Positions 26,716 through 36,855 are shown, numbered from the stretch's first letter. The stretch: DNA of 64,000 nt from Pseudomonas rhizophila (GCF_003033885.1 NZ_CP024081.1:2510128-2574127), one strand, 5' to 3'. Numbers and translations are program-made. Notes: generated by a model not told the origin, from the letters alone.

Positions 26716-27735
26716 CTAAACCTCCACCGGCACCGACAGTTTCGGGTTGCCCAGCGGATGCGTCTTGGCATCGAAGAACCGCAGTTCAACCGCCAACCCC
26801 TGGAACACCTTGGCGTAATGGCGCTTCTGGTGCTGAATGAACGCCTGACTGCGGGGGTAGATCGAGATTGCCACGGTTTTCGGCGCGGCCTGGCGCAGGG
26901 CATGGACGATGTGACTGTCCTGTTCGCCCAAGGCATGGCCGAACAGGCACAGGTTGTCGCCGTGGTGCAGCAACTGGTCGTAGCAGAACGATAGGTAATC
27001 AGAGCTGCGAATGGTCTTGAGCTTGTCCTGGCTCGGGCCTTCATTGACGAACAGCGGCACGTCGTCAAGGGTCTTGATCGTATTGTTGATGGCGAAACTG
27101 CCCAACAGCGTGCCTTCGGTGGCGGTCAGCTTGCGTGCCGTGCCGTCCTGGTTGCGTACCAGGTGCAGGCCACCGTGCAGGTACAGCAGACGTGGTTTGT
27201 CCGTGTCTGCCTGGCTCAGATCAAAGCTGTGATCGTTGCCCAGGAACAGGTCGGTGACAGTCTCGGGCGCATGCTGGATCGCCCAGTAGTTGAGCAGATC
27301 GTAGTTGGTGGTGAACACCGTGCGATAGCGGCCCAGCTCCTGATTAAGCGTCGCCAGGGTCGAGGGTTCGACCAGTCGCCACGGGATATGCACCGCGTGC
27401 ACGGTGTTGATCAGTGCTTCCTTTATTGCGTAGTAGCGATTGCGCGGTGCAGCGGAACTGACGGCCAGGGCCTTGTTGACCCGGCTGGTGGTTTTCAGCG
27501 CACCGAGTACCTGTTCGAAACTGCGTGTCTGCATCGCGTCGAACACACTCATTTCCGACGGGCTCAAGGGTTTTTCTTCGACTGTGCGAGCGTTTTCGAA
27601 CAGCGAGTCGTAGCCGAAATCGTCCCAAACGGCGCGGCTGGCGCCGTTACCCAGCAGCAAGCCGCTGAAAGCGGTGCTGGCGCGCAAGGCATCCCAGTCT
27701 TCGAGCTGGGCGTCGTATTGCTGGAAGTCGGTCAT
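26716..27735 (-). CDS. DUF4917 family protein with SIR2-like motifs
   Basis: A 339-residue protein usually left as DUF4917. Its motifs follow the SIR2/NAD-binding order: LLLGNGASRAV (residues 26-36), TTNYDLLNYW (142-151), YLHGGLHL (185-192), and FGHALGEQDSHI (265-276), the last matching the G-x-S/L-x-x-D-x-H element of SIR2-like NADases and deacylases. No membrane segment or signal. It is monocistronic between two unrelated genes. SIR2-like proteins of this layout often deplete NAD in anti-phage systems, but no partner effector or sensor is visible here. Function is inference. Confidence 0.8.
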   Translation of the reverse strand: MTDFQQYDAQLEDWDALRASTAFSGLLLGNGASRAVWDDFGYDSLFENARTVEEKPLSPSEMSVFDAMQTRSFEQVLGALKTTSRVNKALAVSSAAPRNRYYAIKEALINTVHAVHIPWRLVEPSTLATLNQELGRYRTVFTTNYDLLNYWAIQHAPETVTDLFLGNDHSFDLSQADTDKPRLLYLHGGLHLVRNQDGTARKLTATEGTLLGSFAINNTIKTLDDVPLFVNEGPSQDKLKTIRSSDYLSFCYDQLLHHGDNLCLFGHALGEQDSHIVHALRQAAPKTVAISIYPRSQAFIQHQKRHYAKVFQGLAVELRFFDAKTHPLGNPKLSVPVEV

Positions 27736-27875
27736 TGCGAAAGTTATCTCAAAACGTGGTTAAGGCAGGGCGCGACTTTATCACGACCCAGTCTTGAGCC
27801 AGATCAAGATGCGCTGTGACCAGTCGGTCATTCTGGTAGCCCTGCCAATCCCGGCCTCTTCCAGGAGCATCTCCC

Positions 27876-29024
27876 ATGAGCAGCACCTTTTTCATTCCCG
27901 CCGTGAACGTCATGGGGCTGGGTTGCCTCGACGAGGCCATGACCGCCATCCGTAACTACGGCTTTCGCAAGGCCCTGATCGTCACTGACACAGGGTTGGC
28001 CAAGGCCGGCGTCGCCAGCAAGGTGGCCGACCTGCTGGCGCAACAGGACATCGACTCGGTGATTTTCGACGGTGCCAAACCCAATCCCAGCATCGCCAAT
28101 GTCGAGCGTGGGCTGGGGTTGCTGAAGGAGAGCCAATGCGATTTCGTGGTGTCGCTGGGTGGTGGCTCGCCCCACGATTGCGCCAAGGGCATCGCCTTGT
28201 GTGCCACCAACGGCGGGGAAATTCGTGACTACGAGGGCGTTGACCGCTCGAGTAAACCGCAGTTGCCGCTGATCGCCATCAACACCACGGCAGGTACTGC
28301 CAGCGAGATGACCCGTTTTTGCATCATCACCGACGAGACGCGCCACGTGAAAATGGCGATTGTCGACCGCAACGTGACGCCGCTCATGTCGGTCAACGAT
28401 CCGGCGTTGATGGTGGCGATGCCCAAGGGGCTGACGGCTGCCACCGGCATGGATGCGTTGACCCATGCGATCGAAGCTTACGTATCCACTGCCGCCAATC
28501 CGATCACCGATGCCTGCGCGCTGAAAGCAGTCACGTTGATCAGCAACAATCTGCGTCAGGCCGTGCGCGACGGCAACGATCTGACGGCGCGGGAGAACAT
28601 GGCCTACGCGCAGTTTCTCGCGGGGATGGCATTCAATAATGCCTCGCTGGGTTTTGTGCATGCGATGGCCCATCAACTGGGCGGTTTTTATGACTTGCCC
28701 CACGGCGTGTGTAATGCCGTGCTGTTGCCCCATGTGCAGAGTTTCAACGCCTCGGTATGTGCCGCTCGGCTGACCGACGTGGCCCATGCCATGGGCGCCG
28801 ATACGCGCGGACTCAGCCCGGAGGAGGGCGCGCGGGTGGCCATTGAGGCGATCCGCAGCCTGGCCCGGGACGTGGACATTCCGGCCGGCCTGCGTGAGTT
28901 GGGCGTACGCCTCAACGACGTGCCGGTACTGGCCACCAACGCATTGAAAGATGCTTGTGGTCTGACCAACCCACGGGCGGGGGATCAACGGCAGATCGAG
29001 GAGATTTTCCGCAGCGCCTTTTAA
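27876..29024 (+). CDS. yiaY: Iron-containing alcohol dehydrogenase (YiaY/ADH2 type)
   Basis: NAD-dependent group III alcohol dehydrogenase, 382 residues. The cofactor loop [11 protein letters not shown] (near 96) and the metal-binding region with [33 protein letters not shown] are intact and typical of YiaY/ethanol dehydrogenases. GGAGCA lies before the ATG. It ends on TTAA shared tail-to-tail with the exporter gene (4-bp overlap 29021-29024). Substrate probably a short primary alcohol or diol. Confidence 0.92.
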   Translation: MSSTFFIPAVNVMGLGCLDEAMTAIRNYGFRKALIVTDTGLAKAGVASKVADLLAQQDIDSVIFDGAKPNPSIANVERGLGLLKESQCDFVVSLGGGSPHDCAKGIALCATNGGEIRDYEGVDRSSKPQLPLIAINTTAGTASEMTRFCIITDETRHVKMAIVDRNVTPLMSVNDPALMVAMPKGLTAATGMDALTHAIEAYVSTAANPITDACALKAVTLISNNLRQAVRDGNDLTARENMAYAQFLAGMAFNNASLGFVHAMAHQLGGFYDLPHGVCNAVLLPHVQSFNASVCAARLTDVAHAMGADTRGLSPEEGARVAIEAIRSLARDVDIPAGLRELGVRLNDVPVLATNALKDACGLTNPRAGDQRQIEEIFRSAF

Positions 29025-30184
29025 GCGACCCGTGGCGGCATGAACCGCACGCACAGCATCGCTGCCACCGCCAGCAGCGTGCACAATGCCGCCAGCGGCC
29101 AGGCCTGTTGACTCAACAACAGGCTGGCCATGGCGCCGATCGCCGATGCCATCAGTTGATGCAGGAAACCGCTCAACGCCATGGCATAAGCACCGGCCAC
29201 CGGTGAACCCTCATTGGCCAGGGACAGGCTGATGGGGTAATTCAACGATTGGCCGAACACCGCGAAGCAGTACGGCAACCAGAACAGCAGCGCAACACTG
29301 CTCAGCGCGACGCTCCCCAGCAGCATGGTTGCGCTGCCACCCAGCACCAGCGCAATGCCCCAGCTCATCAGCCGTCGCTGACCGGTGCGCAGCACAAAGC
29401 CGTTTACCGCCAGCGCGCCGAACAGGTACGCCGCACTGATCGGCCAGCCCAGCAGGCCGTACTCAATCGCTGACCAATGAAAGCTTTCCTGCAGGATCAG
29501 TGGCGCGGCGGTGTTGAACGCGACGATCACGCCGTAACCCAGGCCACCAGCCAATGCCGGCAGTAAAAAACCTCGGTATCGGAGAATTCTGCCGTAGACG
29601 CGCCACGCTGATTGCCCGTGGCTGCTTTCTGTCAGCACTGGGAAACCGACCCGGGACACTGCCACCGCCATCGCCAGGCTGACCGCACCCAAGCCGTAGA
29701 AGATCGCTTCCCAGCCGAAGGCAACCTGGATCAAGGAGCCCAGATACTGGCCAATGCCAAGGGCAATCACGAAGGCTATCGAGATCCATGACAGGGCCTT
29801 GGCCAGCAGATCGCCGTTGAAACTGTCACGGATCAATACCCTGGCCATCACCGAGATACCGCTGGCGCCGATGCCCTGAATCAACCTGAGCGTCAGGAAC
29901 GCCTCGACTGTCGTACCCAGCGGTAAGGCCAGGTTGCTCAGGCCGTACAACCCCAATGCCGCCAGCAACACCGGTTTGCGTCCCAGACGCTGGCTCACGC
30001 TGCCCCACAGCAACATTGGCAGCGCCATGCCGATCAGGTAAACCGACAAGCCCCAGGAAACCCGGGACGCATCGGCCCCCAGATCCCGGGCAATGTCGGG
30101 CAGGGCCGGCAAGTAGATGCTCATGCCCAGTTGTGCCAGGAAGACAGTGGTGCAGGTGATGATCAGGGTCTTACGGTTCTTCAT
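29021..30184 (-). CDS. MFS exporter, Bcr/CflA type
   Basis: A 387-residue, twelve-helix major facilitator of the Bcr/CflA drug-exporter group: N-terminal [20 protein letters not shown] and the loop motif [23 protein letters not shown] at 30184 is used; a TTG one codon earlier is possible. It starts only 12 bp after the alpha-oxoamine synthase gene, so it is very likely the exporter of that enzyme's product. Confidence 0.87.
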   Translation of the reverse strand: MKNRKTLIITCTTVFLAQLGMSIYLPALPDIARDLGADASRVSWGLSVYLIGMALPMLLWGSVSQRLGRKPVLLAALGLYGLSNLALPLGTTVEAFLTLRLIQGIGASGISVMARVLIRDSFNGDLLAKALSWISIAFVIALGIGQYLGSLIQVAFGWEAIFYGLGAVSLAMAVAVSRVGFPVLTESSHGQSAWRVYGRILRYRGFLLPALAGGLGYGVIVAFNTAAPLILQESFHWSAIEYGLLGWPISAAYLFGALAVNGFVLRTGQRRLMSWGIALVLGGSATMLLGSVALSSVALLFWLPYCFAVFGQSLNYPISLSLANEGSPVAGAYAMALSGFLHQLMASAIGAMASLLLSQQAWPLAALCTLLAVAAMLCVRFMPPRVA

Positions 30185-30196
30185 CAAGGCGCTCGT

Positions 30197-31432
30197 TCAA
30201 GGACGGATGTCACGCCCGTGTGCCAGCAGCAGATTGGTGATCCGTTCGCAGAACGAGCGAATCACGTTCGTCTCCATGTCGGCGCGCAGGGTGATGCGGA
30301 TTGCGGCCTTGTTTTGCGGCACTACGGGGAAAAAGACCGCTGAAGTGAAATACCCCAGGTCGGCCAATTCGACCGCCAGGCTGTTGGCCAGGGCTGCTTC
30401 ACCGCATGTCACCAGGCGGATCGCCATGGCATTGCCGAGTTGTTCGGTGCGGATGAGGCTGTCGAAGAGGCGGATATTAGCCTGCAAACGCTCCTGCAAG
30501 GCGCTGAATTCTCGACTGCGGTGCAGGCGGATCGAGGCAATGCCGGCGCCAATGGCCGCCGCGTTCAGGCTCTGGGACCAATTGCTCGGCCCGCCGTAGC
30601 GCTGCACCAGTGTTTTTTGCCGTTCACTGCCAAACATCGCCAGGCCGCCACTGGCCCCGAATGATTTGGCCAGCGAGGCGACAATCAGCGTGCGCTCGTC
30701 CACGGCGTGCAAGCGTGACCGGACCAGGCCCGCTCCGCATTGCCCTACGGCGGACAGCGCGTGGGAGTCATCCAGATAGAGAAACAGGCCATAGCGCTGT
30801 TTGAGGTACAACAGGCTGTCCATATCCGTCACCCCGCCCATGCTGTAGGCCCCATCGGCCACATACGCCACGTTGCGCTGTCGTTTGCACACGTCCTCGA
30901 GAAAGTCCATGTCGTTGTGGGGCCCGGTGATGACTTGGGTTTCATCGGCGCAGGCAGCCTTGACGTGGTTCATCGAGTAATGGGCATGTTTGTCAAACAC
31001 CATGACCGGCGGCCGATTGTCGGTGAGCACGCCGCTGGCCAGCAACGGCAGGATCCCGGCGCTCGCTGCGCTGCATGACAGGGCGCTGAGACAACTGGCG
31101 CCAAACAACTCCGACAATTGGGTTTCGTATCGGTCCAGGATCGCCAGTTTGCAGCGGTTTTTCGAGTTGGCGACGCGCAAGGTCCCGGTTTCCCACAGGG
31201 CCGTCATGGCCCCGTCCAGCAACGCCGGATGGTGATCCAGGCCCAGATAGGACGTGGTACAGAAGTGGTGAAAGGTTCGGCCGTACTGGTCGACCAGGAC
31301 ATTGGGTGTCTTGACCTCGACATTCAGCCCTGAGATTTTTCCGACTTCGGCGCTCTGCCAGTCCTGGTCCGCCAGGGAAATGACCTTACGGTAGTTGGTG
31401 TAGCGATGGGTTGGCTGTGCAGTCTGGTTCAT
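30197..31432 (-). CDS. PLP-dependent alpha-oxoamine synthase-like enzyme
   Basis: 411 residues, fold type I, in the alpha-oxoamine synthase family (BioF, KBL, serine palmitoyltransferase, CqsA), which condense an amino acid with an acyl-CoA and lose CO2. Marks: His150 in FDKHAHYS, YLDDSHALSAVGQCG (221-232), and the PLP lysine Lys256 in SLAKSFGASGG. It is not bioF by context: no other biotin gene is near, and the sequence diverges from BioF. It is followed closely by an MFS exporter. Likely makes an amino-ketone signal, antimetabolite or precursor (inference). Confidence 0.8.
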   Translation of the reverse strand: MNQTAQPTHRYTNYRKVISLADQDWQSAEVGKISGLNVEVKTPNVLVDQYGRTFHHFCTTSYLGLDHHPALLDGAMTALWETGTLRVANSKNRCKLAILDRYETQLSELFGASCLSALSCSAASAGILPLLASGVLTDNRPPVMVFDKHAHYSMNHVKAACADETQVITGPHNDMDFLEDVCKRQRNVAYVADGAYSMGGVTDMDSLLYLKQRYGLFLYLDDSHALSAVGQCGAGLVRSRLHAVDERTLIVASLAKSFGASGGLAMFGSERQKTLVQRYGGPSNWSQSLNAAAIGAGIASIRLHRSREFSALQERLQANIRLFDSLIRTEQLGNAMAIRLVTCGEAALANSLAVELADLGYFTSAVFFPVVPQNKAAIRITLRADMETNVIRSFCERITNLLLAHGRDIRP

Positions 31433-31699
31433 GGTGCGCTTACATTCCTTGGTTGAGTGGTGCTGTCCGTGGGTGGTTTCGATATCTGTGTGTTTCCAGA
31501 CTTTACAGATCGTTATGCAGGGCTTTGAATCGGCCGTTTCCGGCGTGTTTGAGTGTTACCGGAGACTTCTGTGTAGGATCTTGCCTAAGGGGCTGGGCGG
31601 GGAATCCATTTGCGCTGTCGGAGCTGGGCAAAGCGATGCTTTCACCCTTGAGCCTGCTGCACTTGACCCATCCGTTTCTTTTCCAAAGGTTGCTTGTCG

Positions 31700-32116
31700 A
31701 TGCTCTCAGGCTTCAATCATCTGACACTTGCCGTCACCGAGCTGGACCCCAGTGTGGTTTTTTATAGCGAGCTATTGCAGCTTCGTCTTGAGGCCAGGTG
31801 GGACAAAGGGGCCTATTTGTCGCTGCCCGGACTATGGCTGTGCCTGTCTGTTGACCCGTTGCGCAAAAAGGGGGCTGCGGCGGACTACACCCATTACGCA
31901 TTCAGTATCCGTGCCGAGGACTTCCCGGTGCTGGTGGCGCGGCTCAATGCGGCCCAGGTGGTGACGTGGCGCGACAACCGCAGCGAAGGGGACTCGTTTT
32001 ACTTTCTCGACCCGGACGGGCACAAACTCGAAATCCATGTGGGAGATCTGACGTCCCGCCTGCAGGCCTGTCGACAGGCGCCTTACGCCGCCATGGAGTT
32101 TTTTACGGCTCCCTGA
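31700..32116 (+). CDS. fosA: Fosfomycin glutathione transferase FosA
   Basis: Opens the epoxide of fosfomycin with glutathione (Mn2+, K+ dependent), giving resistance. 138 residues of the glyoxalase superfamily. The metal ligands fit: His7 ([10 protein letters not shown]), His in DYTHYAF and Glu in HKLEIHVGD. The fosfomycin-binding [15 protein letters not shown] stretch is conserved. ATG at 31700 matches other FosA starts. Chromosomal fosA is common in Pseudomonas. It is divergent from the alpha-oxoamine synthase gene across a 267-bp gap. Confidence 0.92.
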   Translation: MLSGFNHLTLAVTELDPSVVFYSELLQLRLEARWDKGAYLSLPGLWLCLSVDPLRKKGAAADYTHYAFSIRAEDFPVLVARLNAAQVVTWRDNRSEGDSFYFLDPDGHKLEIHVGDLTSRLQACRQAPYAAMEFFTAP

Positions 32117-32307
32117 TTCTTCGCCTCGCCTGTGCAGCCGTGCCGAGCTGCTGCATGGGTCGATATTGCCATTGCTGATAACAATCAGTTTTTTGGGCGG
32201 CCCGTTGGCCTACGCTATCCTCATGGGTATTGTTGGCGCGAATCGGTTGTTGGCCAGCAAGGCGCAGGGCTGACGTGCCGGCTGCGCAGGCAAGGCTTTT
32301 TTCAACG

Positions 32308-33684
32308 ATGCATTATCGGAAGACCACCAGCCCCATGGACACTCGCAATCGTGCGCCGCTGGCCAGTTACATGGATCTTTTGCTGGACGCCGTGTGTGCC
32401 GTCGACGGCCAGGGGCGTTTCGTGTTTGTCAGCGCCGCTTGTGAACGCATTTTCGGTTACACCCCGCAGGAGTTGATCGGCCAGCCGATGATCGACCTGG
32501 TGCATCCTGCCGACCGCCAGCGGACTCTTGATGCGGCGCGGGAGATCATGGACGGCGAACCCAAGCTCAATTTCGAGAACCGCTACCTGCACAAGGACGG
32601 TCGGGTGGTGCATATCCTGTGGTCGGCGCGCTGGTCGCCGGCGGACCAGTTGCGGATCGCCGTGGCCCGGGATATCACCGAGCGCAAGCAGGCCGAGTCT
32701 CGGCAGGCGGCGTTGTATGCGATCTCCGAGGCCGCCCATGCGGCTGCGGACCTGCTGGCGTTGTTCAAGCGCATCCACCTGATCATTGGCGAGTGGCTGC
32801 CGGCGCTGAATTTTTCGGTGGCGCTGTATGACGAGCAGTGCGAGCAGTTGAACTTTGCCTATCACGTCGATGACCTGGAACGACAGCCCGATGGGCCGGG
32901 CTCAGTCACCAAGCGCCTGTGCGCCGAAGTGATTCGCAGCGGCCAACCGATCTTGCTGACCCCCGGTTGCAGTCAGTTGCCATCGGGGTTCTGCGACCTT
33001 GTGGCGCAACCGAACGCTCCCTGCTGGCTGGGTGTACCGCTGATCTCGCAAAACGGCACGATCGGTGCGTTGATCGTCAAGAGCACGCAAGACAATCAGC
33101 GCTACACCGAGCAAGACAAGGAGTTGCTGCAATACGTCTGTGCGCAGCTCACCATCGCCATCGAGCGCCAGCAATTGCACGCCCGGTTGCAGCGCATGGC
33201 TCAGTACGATCAGTTGACCCAGGTGCCAAACCGCGAATTGCTGCGCGAACGCTTCAAGGCCGCACTGGCCACCGCCCGGACGGCGTCTGGGCGCATGGCG
33301 CTGCTGTATATCGACCTGGATCGCTTCAAGCAGATCAACGATACCTACGGCCACGCGGTGGGCGACATGTTGTTGCAGGCGGTGGCCAGCCGGCTTCAGG
33401 GCTGTGTGCGCGACACCGATACGGTGGCGCGTATTGGCGGCGATGAGTTCGTTGTCCTGCTCCATAGTGTCCAGGCCTTGGAAGATGCCCACCATGTGCA
33501 GGAAAAGATCCGTCATGCACTGACCCAGCCGCTGCGCCTGGACGGGCATTGCCTGAGTATCGAGCCGAGCATCGGAGTGGCCTGTTTCCCCGAGCATGGC
33601 CTGGAAGATGTCGCACTGTTCCGCCACGCCGATGAGGCGATGTACGCCGCTAAACGCCAGAATCACAAGGCGTTCGATATTTGA
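32308..33684 (+). CDS. PAS-GAF-GGDEF diguanylate cyclase
   Basis: Makes cyclic di-GMP from GTP. 458 residues from the start at 32308 (other starts at 32230 or 32335 possible; none has a strong ribosome-binding site). Order: PAS (about 10-125, DAVCAVDGQGRFVFVSAA...ERIFGYTPQELIG), GAF (about 140-285, WLGVPLISQNGTIGALIV) and GGDEF (about 300-455). The active motif is RIGGDEFV, and the RDTD five residues before it fits an inhibitory I-site, so product feedback is expected. No membrane segment: a cytoplasmic sensor. Confidence 0.92.
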   Translation: MHYRKTTSPMDTRNRAPLASYMDLLLDAVCAVDGQGRFVFVSAACERIFGYTPQELIGQPMIDLVHPADRQRTLDAAREIMDGEPKLNFENRYLHKDGRVVHILWSARWSPADQLRIAVARDITERKQAESRQAALYAISEAAHAAADLLALFKRIHLIIGEWLPALNFSVALYDEQCEQLNFAYHVDDLERQPDGPGSVTKRLCAEVIRSGQPILLTPGCSQLPSGFCDLVAQPNAPCWLGVPLISQNGTIGALIVKSTQDNQRYTEQDKELLQYVCAQLTIAIERQQLHARLQRMAQYDQLTQVPNRELLRERFKAALATARTASGRMALLYIDLDRFKQINDTYGHAVGDMLLQAVASRLQGCVRDTDTVARIGGDEFVVLLHSVQALEDAHHVQEKIRHALTQPLRLDGHCLSIEPSIGVACFPEHGLEDVALFRHADEAMYAAKRQNHKAFDI

Positions 33685-33973
33685 CTACGGGCCACCGTTC
33701 GTCGTGGCACGCAACGAATTTTCAAACCTTTCAGTTCGCGACCCTTTCGAATATCAGGTGGGGCCCGCTCGCCGGAAACATTGCCCTGGATCGAACGAAG
33801 GCGTCTGGATCGGGTCGCACATGTGGGAGAACCACCCACTTCATCGTCGTCGAGAGGCACCCGTTGAAGCCGGTATCGGCCGTATTCGGGACAGACGTTT
33901 GTCCACATCGTTACAGGTGGTTCTGATTCAGCGGCGAGAAATCTGCCGCAACTTTTTAGAGGAGGGCGTGACC

Positions 33974-34477
33974 ATGAGCCGGATGGCCACCTTTTTACGT
34001 AGCACCAGTCTCGTCGTGCTGATGGGCCTGGGGGTTAACAGTGCCTGGGCACAATCGCCTGCCGAGTTTATCAACGATGCTTCGGCCAAAGGCATGGCCG
34101 ACATCGAGGCCAGCCGCATGGCCCACGGCAAGGCCGAGTCCAGGGAAGTCAAGGATTACACCATCATGGTGATCAACGACCGCACCACCGCCAACCAGCA
34201 TCTGGCCAAGATTGCGAAGAAACTCGACCTGCCTGTCGCGCCACGGGAAGAAGTGGCAGACAAGGCCAAGACGCTGATGCCGCAAGTGCCGGAAGGCGAG
34301 TCGTTCGAGGCTGCCTATGCCGCCAGCCAGGTCAAGGCTACCGAGGAAGCCATTGCGCAGATCCAGGAACAGGCCAAGACCACGGAAGTGCCGGAAATCA
34401 AGGCGTTCGCCGACGAAACCCTGCCTAAGTTGCAGACCCACCTCGAAATGGCCCGGGCGCTCCAGGCCAGTCGCTGA
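33974..34477 (+). CDS. Periplasmic DUF4142 protein
   Basis: A 167-residue exported helical protein (signal peptide ending SAWAQS). The ferritin-like DUF4142 domain covers the mature part: FINDASAKGMADIEASRMA, then AKDYT-type helix (VKDYTIMVINDRTTANQHL). ATG at 33974 has GAGGAGGG nine bases before it; a frame reaching up to 33596 overlaps the cyclase gene and is a shadow there. Often found among envelope or osmotic stress genes, here followed by a stress-type SDR 76 bp on. Confidence 0.88.
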   Translation: MSRMATFLRSTSLVVLMGLGVNSAWAQSPAEFINDASAKGMADIEASRMAHGKAESREVKDYTIMVINDRTTANQHLAKIAKKLDLPVAPREEVADKAKTLMPQVPEGESFEAAYAASQVKATEEAIAQIQEQAKTTEVPEIKAFADETLPKLQTHLEMARALQASR

Positions 34478-34553
34478 TTCGCCGCACGTTTAACATTCAG
34501 GGCCAGGGCGCTTGCGTCCCGGCTCACCTTGCCCGCCGAAAAGGAGAAGCTCG

Positions 34554-35462
34554 ATGTCCACACGCCGAGAACCCAACCAATACGCGATGCAGAACCCTTT
34601 GACCCAATATCCCCGTCCCCCTTTCCCCGACCAGCCGCAGTCGCCACCGGGTATCGATCAGGACATGGTGCCCAAGCCCGATCACGGTGAAAAAAGTTAC
34701 CAGGGTTTCGGGCGCCTCGAAGGGCGTAAGGCCTTGGTGACCGGTGGCGACTCGGGCATCGGTCGCGCCGCCGCCATTGCCTACGCCCGGGAAGGCGCTG
34801 ATGTAGCGATCAACTATCTGCCCAGCGAAGAGCGGGATGCACGGCAAGTCATCGAGCTGATCGAGGCCGAGGGTCGCAAGGCGATTGCAATCCCGGGCGA
34901 TCTGAAGGATGAGCAATTCTGCGTCCAACTGGTGAAAAGCGCCCATGAGCAACTGGGTGGCCTGGATATCCTGGTGAATGTTGCGGGTAAACAGGAAGCA
35001 CAGAAAGACATTGCCGATATCACCACCGCGCAATTCGATGACACCATGAAAACCAACATCTATGCGATGTTCTGGATCTGCAAGGCCGCATTACCGCTGA
35101 TGCCGGCGGGGGCGACGGTTATCAACACCGCGTCGATCCAATCCTACGATCCGTCTGCCACCCTGCTGGACTACGCCACCACCAAAGCGGCCATCGTCGC
35201 ATTCACTAAGGCGCTGGCGGGGCAGGTGATCAGCAAGGGGATACGGGTCAATGCCGTGGCACCGGGGCCGATCTGGACCGTGCTGCAACCCAGCGGTGGA
35301 CAACCCCAGGAGAAAATCCCCACCTTTGGTTCTCAAGTTCCGATGAAGCGCCCAGGCCAACCGGCCGAGTGTGCACCGCTCTATGTGCTGCTGGCGTCAC
35401 AGGAGTCGAGCTACATCACCGGGGAAGTGTTTGGCGTGACGGGTGGTAATCCGCTGCCCTGA
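34554..35462 (+). CDS. SDR-family oxidoreductase, general-stress type (YdaD/YhdF-like)
   Basis: A 302-residue short-chain dehydrogenase with an N-terminal extension of about 50 residues rich in Pro and Gln, which marks the YdaD/YghA/GS39 stress group. The Rossmann motif is [17 protein letters not shown], then NVAGKQ, the catalytic Ser in [11 protein letters not shown] and Tyr-x3-Lys in [10 protein letters not shown]. Start with AAGGAGAAG eight bases upstream. Substrate unknown; related proteins act on aldehydes or sugars under stress. Confidence 0.9.
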   Translation: MSTRREPNQYAMQNPLTQYPRPPFPDQPQSPPGIDQDMVPKPDHGEKSYQGFGRLEGRKALVTGGDSGIGRAAAIAYAREGADVAINYLPSEERDARQVIELIEAEGRKAIAIPGDLKDEQFCVQLVKSAHEQLGGLDILVNVAGKQEAQKDIADITTAQFDDTMKTNIYAMFWICKAALPLMPAGATVINTASIQSYDPSATLLDYATTKAAIVAFTKALAGQVISKGIRVNAVAPGPIWTVLQPSGGQPQEKIPTFGSQVPMKRPGQPAECAPLYVLLASQESSYITGEVFGVTGGNPLP

Positions 35463-35509
35463 CTTCACGCTTGGCCGCGCGAGTGGCGAAGGCTGCTCGC
35501 GCGCCAGTA

Positions 35510-35923
35510 TCAGCACTGATTCAGATCGATCTTGTTTTTTGGCTCCAGGCCTTGCTCGGCACCGAGGTTCTTGGCCTCCTTCTCACCCATGGCCTGGTAG
35601 TGCCTTCTCATCGCCTCCAACTGCTTGAGGTCCAGCGACTCCAGCCCGAGCATTGCATCGTGCGCATTTTTGTTCGCCCTGATCAATTCGTCGACCTTCA
35701 GATGCAAGATGTCGGTATCGCGGTTCTGTGTGTTCTGAATCAGGAACACCATGAGGAATGTGATGATCGTGGTCGAGGTGTTGATGATCAGTTGCCAGGT
35801 ATCGTTGAACTGGAAAAACGGCCCGCTGACTGCCCAGAGCACCAACAACACCAGCGCCCCCAAAAACGTCTTGGGACTGCCTGCCCACAGGGCCAGTTTT
35901 TGTGCGATTTTTGCGAAGTTCAT
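35510..35923 (-). CDS. Low-affinity iron permease-like membrane protein
   Basis: 137 residues of the low-affinity iron permease family (PF04120). Two transmembrane helices (about 17-37 and 44-63, LIINTSTTIITFLMVFLIQNTQNRD) are followed by a conserved helical tail (DILHLKVDELIRANKNAH). The family name comes from yeast Fet4 similarity; iron transport in bacteria is unproven. Stand-alone gene, convergent with the SDR gene. Confidence 0.85.
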   Translation of the reverse strand: MNFAKIAQKLALWAGSPKTFLGALVLLVLWAVSGPFFQFNDTWQLIINTSTTIITFLMVFLIQNTQNRDTDILHLKVDELIRANKNAHDAMLGLESLDLKQLEAMRRHYQAMGEKEAKNLGAEQGLEPKNKIDLNQC

Positions 35924-36089
35924 TGCTGCGTTTCCTTCTGGGACTTACCTGTCTGGTGTGACAGCAATGAAGCGATGAAAATTCTACTTACATTTGCCGC
36001 GCAGCCTGAAGTTCAGCGAGCTGCAAGGTCATCGCAACCATTCACCGTATTCAGAGGTCACTGCTTAAAGCCCTCAATCGGAGTACACC

Positions 36090-36236
36090 ATGAATCTCAC
36101 GCGCACCTTTTTCCTCACCTGTTGCCTGTTCGCCCTGCAGGGCTGCTTCGACAACTCTGACAACGAGACCAAGGACAACACCGATGGCACCAAGTCGTCG
36201 GTGCAGATGCAGGAGTCCGGTTCGGAGAAAAAATAA
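36090..36236 (+). CDS. 48-residue small lipoprotein
   Basis: ATG at 36090 with CGGAG nine bases upstream opens a 48-residue frame: a short hydrophobic signal with lipobox ALQGC (Cys19), then a charged Asp/Asn/Lys-rich tail (FDNSDNETKDNTDG) ending SEKK. The lipobox and hydrophilic tail support a real lipoprotein of the kind found beside stress genes in Pseudomonas. Function unknown. Confidence 0.7.
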   Translation: MNLTRTFFLTCCLFALQGCFDNSDNETKDNTDGTKSSVQMQESGSEKK

Positions 36237-36256
36237 CCGGCTTATTGCAAAAAAAA

Positions 36257-36339
36257 TGTGGGAGCGAGCCTGCTCGCGATGGGCAGATCAGTAGGGTTTG
36301 ACTGATAGGGCGCCATCGCGAGCAGGCTCGCTCCCACAA
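36257..36339. repeat. REP doublet (inverted pair)
   Basis: Two perfect REP cores in opposite orientation between the small lipoprotein and hicB-like genes. Confidence 0.88.
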
Positions 36340-36373
36340 GGGTTTAGGGCAGAGGTTTAGGGCAGGTTGGTTT

Positions 36374-36784
36374 TCAACGTCCTTGCTGCAACACCTTCAG
36401 CGCCGCCGAGGCCAGAAACCCGGAACGGCTTTTTTCTTCAGGATGGTGCAGCACGTACTCGTCAATACGGTTCAGCAGATAACCAGGCAAGGTGATGTTG
36501 AGCTTCTGCGCCTTGCCCAGATATTTGGTCACATCAATATCCACCAGCGCCCAGGTGCAACCTGCGTATTTCGCATTGGCCGCATGCAAGGTGACTGTAT
36601 TGGCCGATGGAATCGGCGAGCCGTCCTCAGCCAGAATCTCGAAGTGCCCTTCAATCGCCTCGCGGGCCATCGCCATGGCATCGTCCAGGTCATCGCCAGC
36701 AGAAAAACAACCCGGAATATCCGGTACTTCTACACCCCAGGCGTGCTTCTCATCGCCCATGGAAATTGCAATCGGGTAAAGCAT
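36374..36784 (-). CDS. HicB-type antitoxin/regulator without a HicA partner
   Basis: 136 residues: an RNase-H-like HicB N-terminal domain (YPIAISMGDEKHAWGVEVPDIPGCFSAGDDLDDA) and a ribbon-helix-helix tail (LNITLPGYLLNRIDEYVLHHP...SRSGFLASAALK). The start at 36784 is the family start and has GGAG upstream. The HicA toxin normally precedes HicB directly, yet the 183 bases upstream hold no 60-codon frame resembling HicA, and downstream is a REP doublet. It is an orphan antitoxin or a repurposed repressor. Confidence 0.87.
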   Translation of the reverse strand: MLYPIAISMGDEKHAWGVEVPDIPGCFSAGDDLDDAMAMAREAIEGHFEILAEDGSPIPSANTVTLHAANAKYAGCTWALVDIDVTKYLGKAQKLNITLPGYLLNRIDEYVLHHPEEKSRSGFLASAALKVLQQGR

Positions 36785-36855
36785 GTCAATCGTTCTCCGG
36801 GAGGGCAGGGCAACTGGCAAATCGGCTATTCACATCACCTCTGTGTGGTGTGCTT

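Noticed and set aside
30197..31432. Annotation as biotin gene bioF
   Set aside because: No biotin gene nearby and the flanking exporter points elsewhere; only the wider alpha-oxoamine synthase family is supported.
31433..31699. Extra small gene in the gap between the oxoamine synthase and fosA
   Set aside because: A 97- to 118-codon frame crosses it but runs into fosA in another frame and has no family resemblance; the gap is read as a divergent promoter region.
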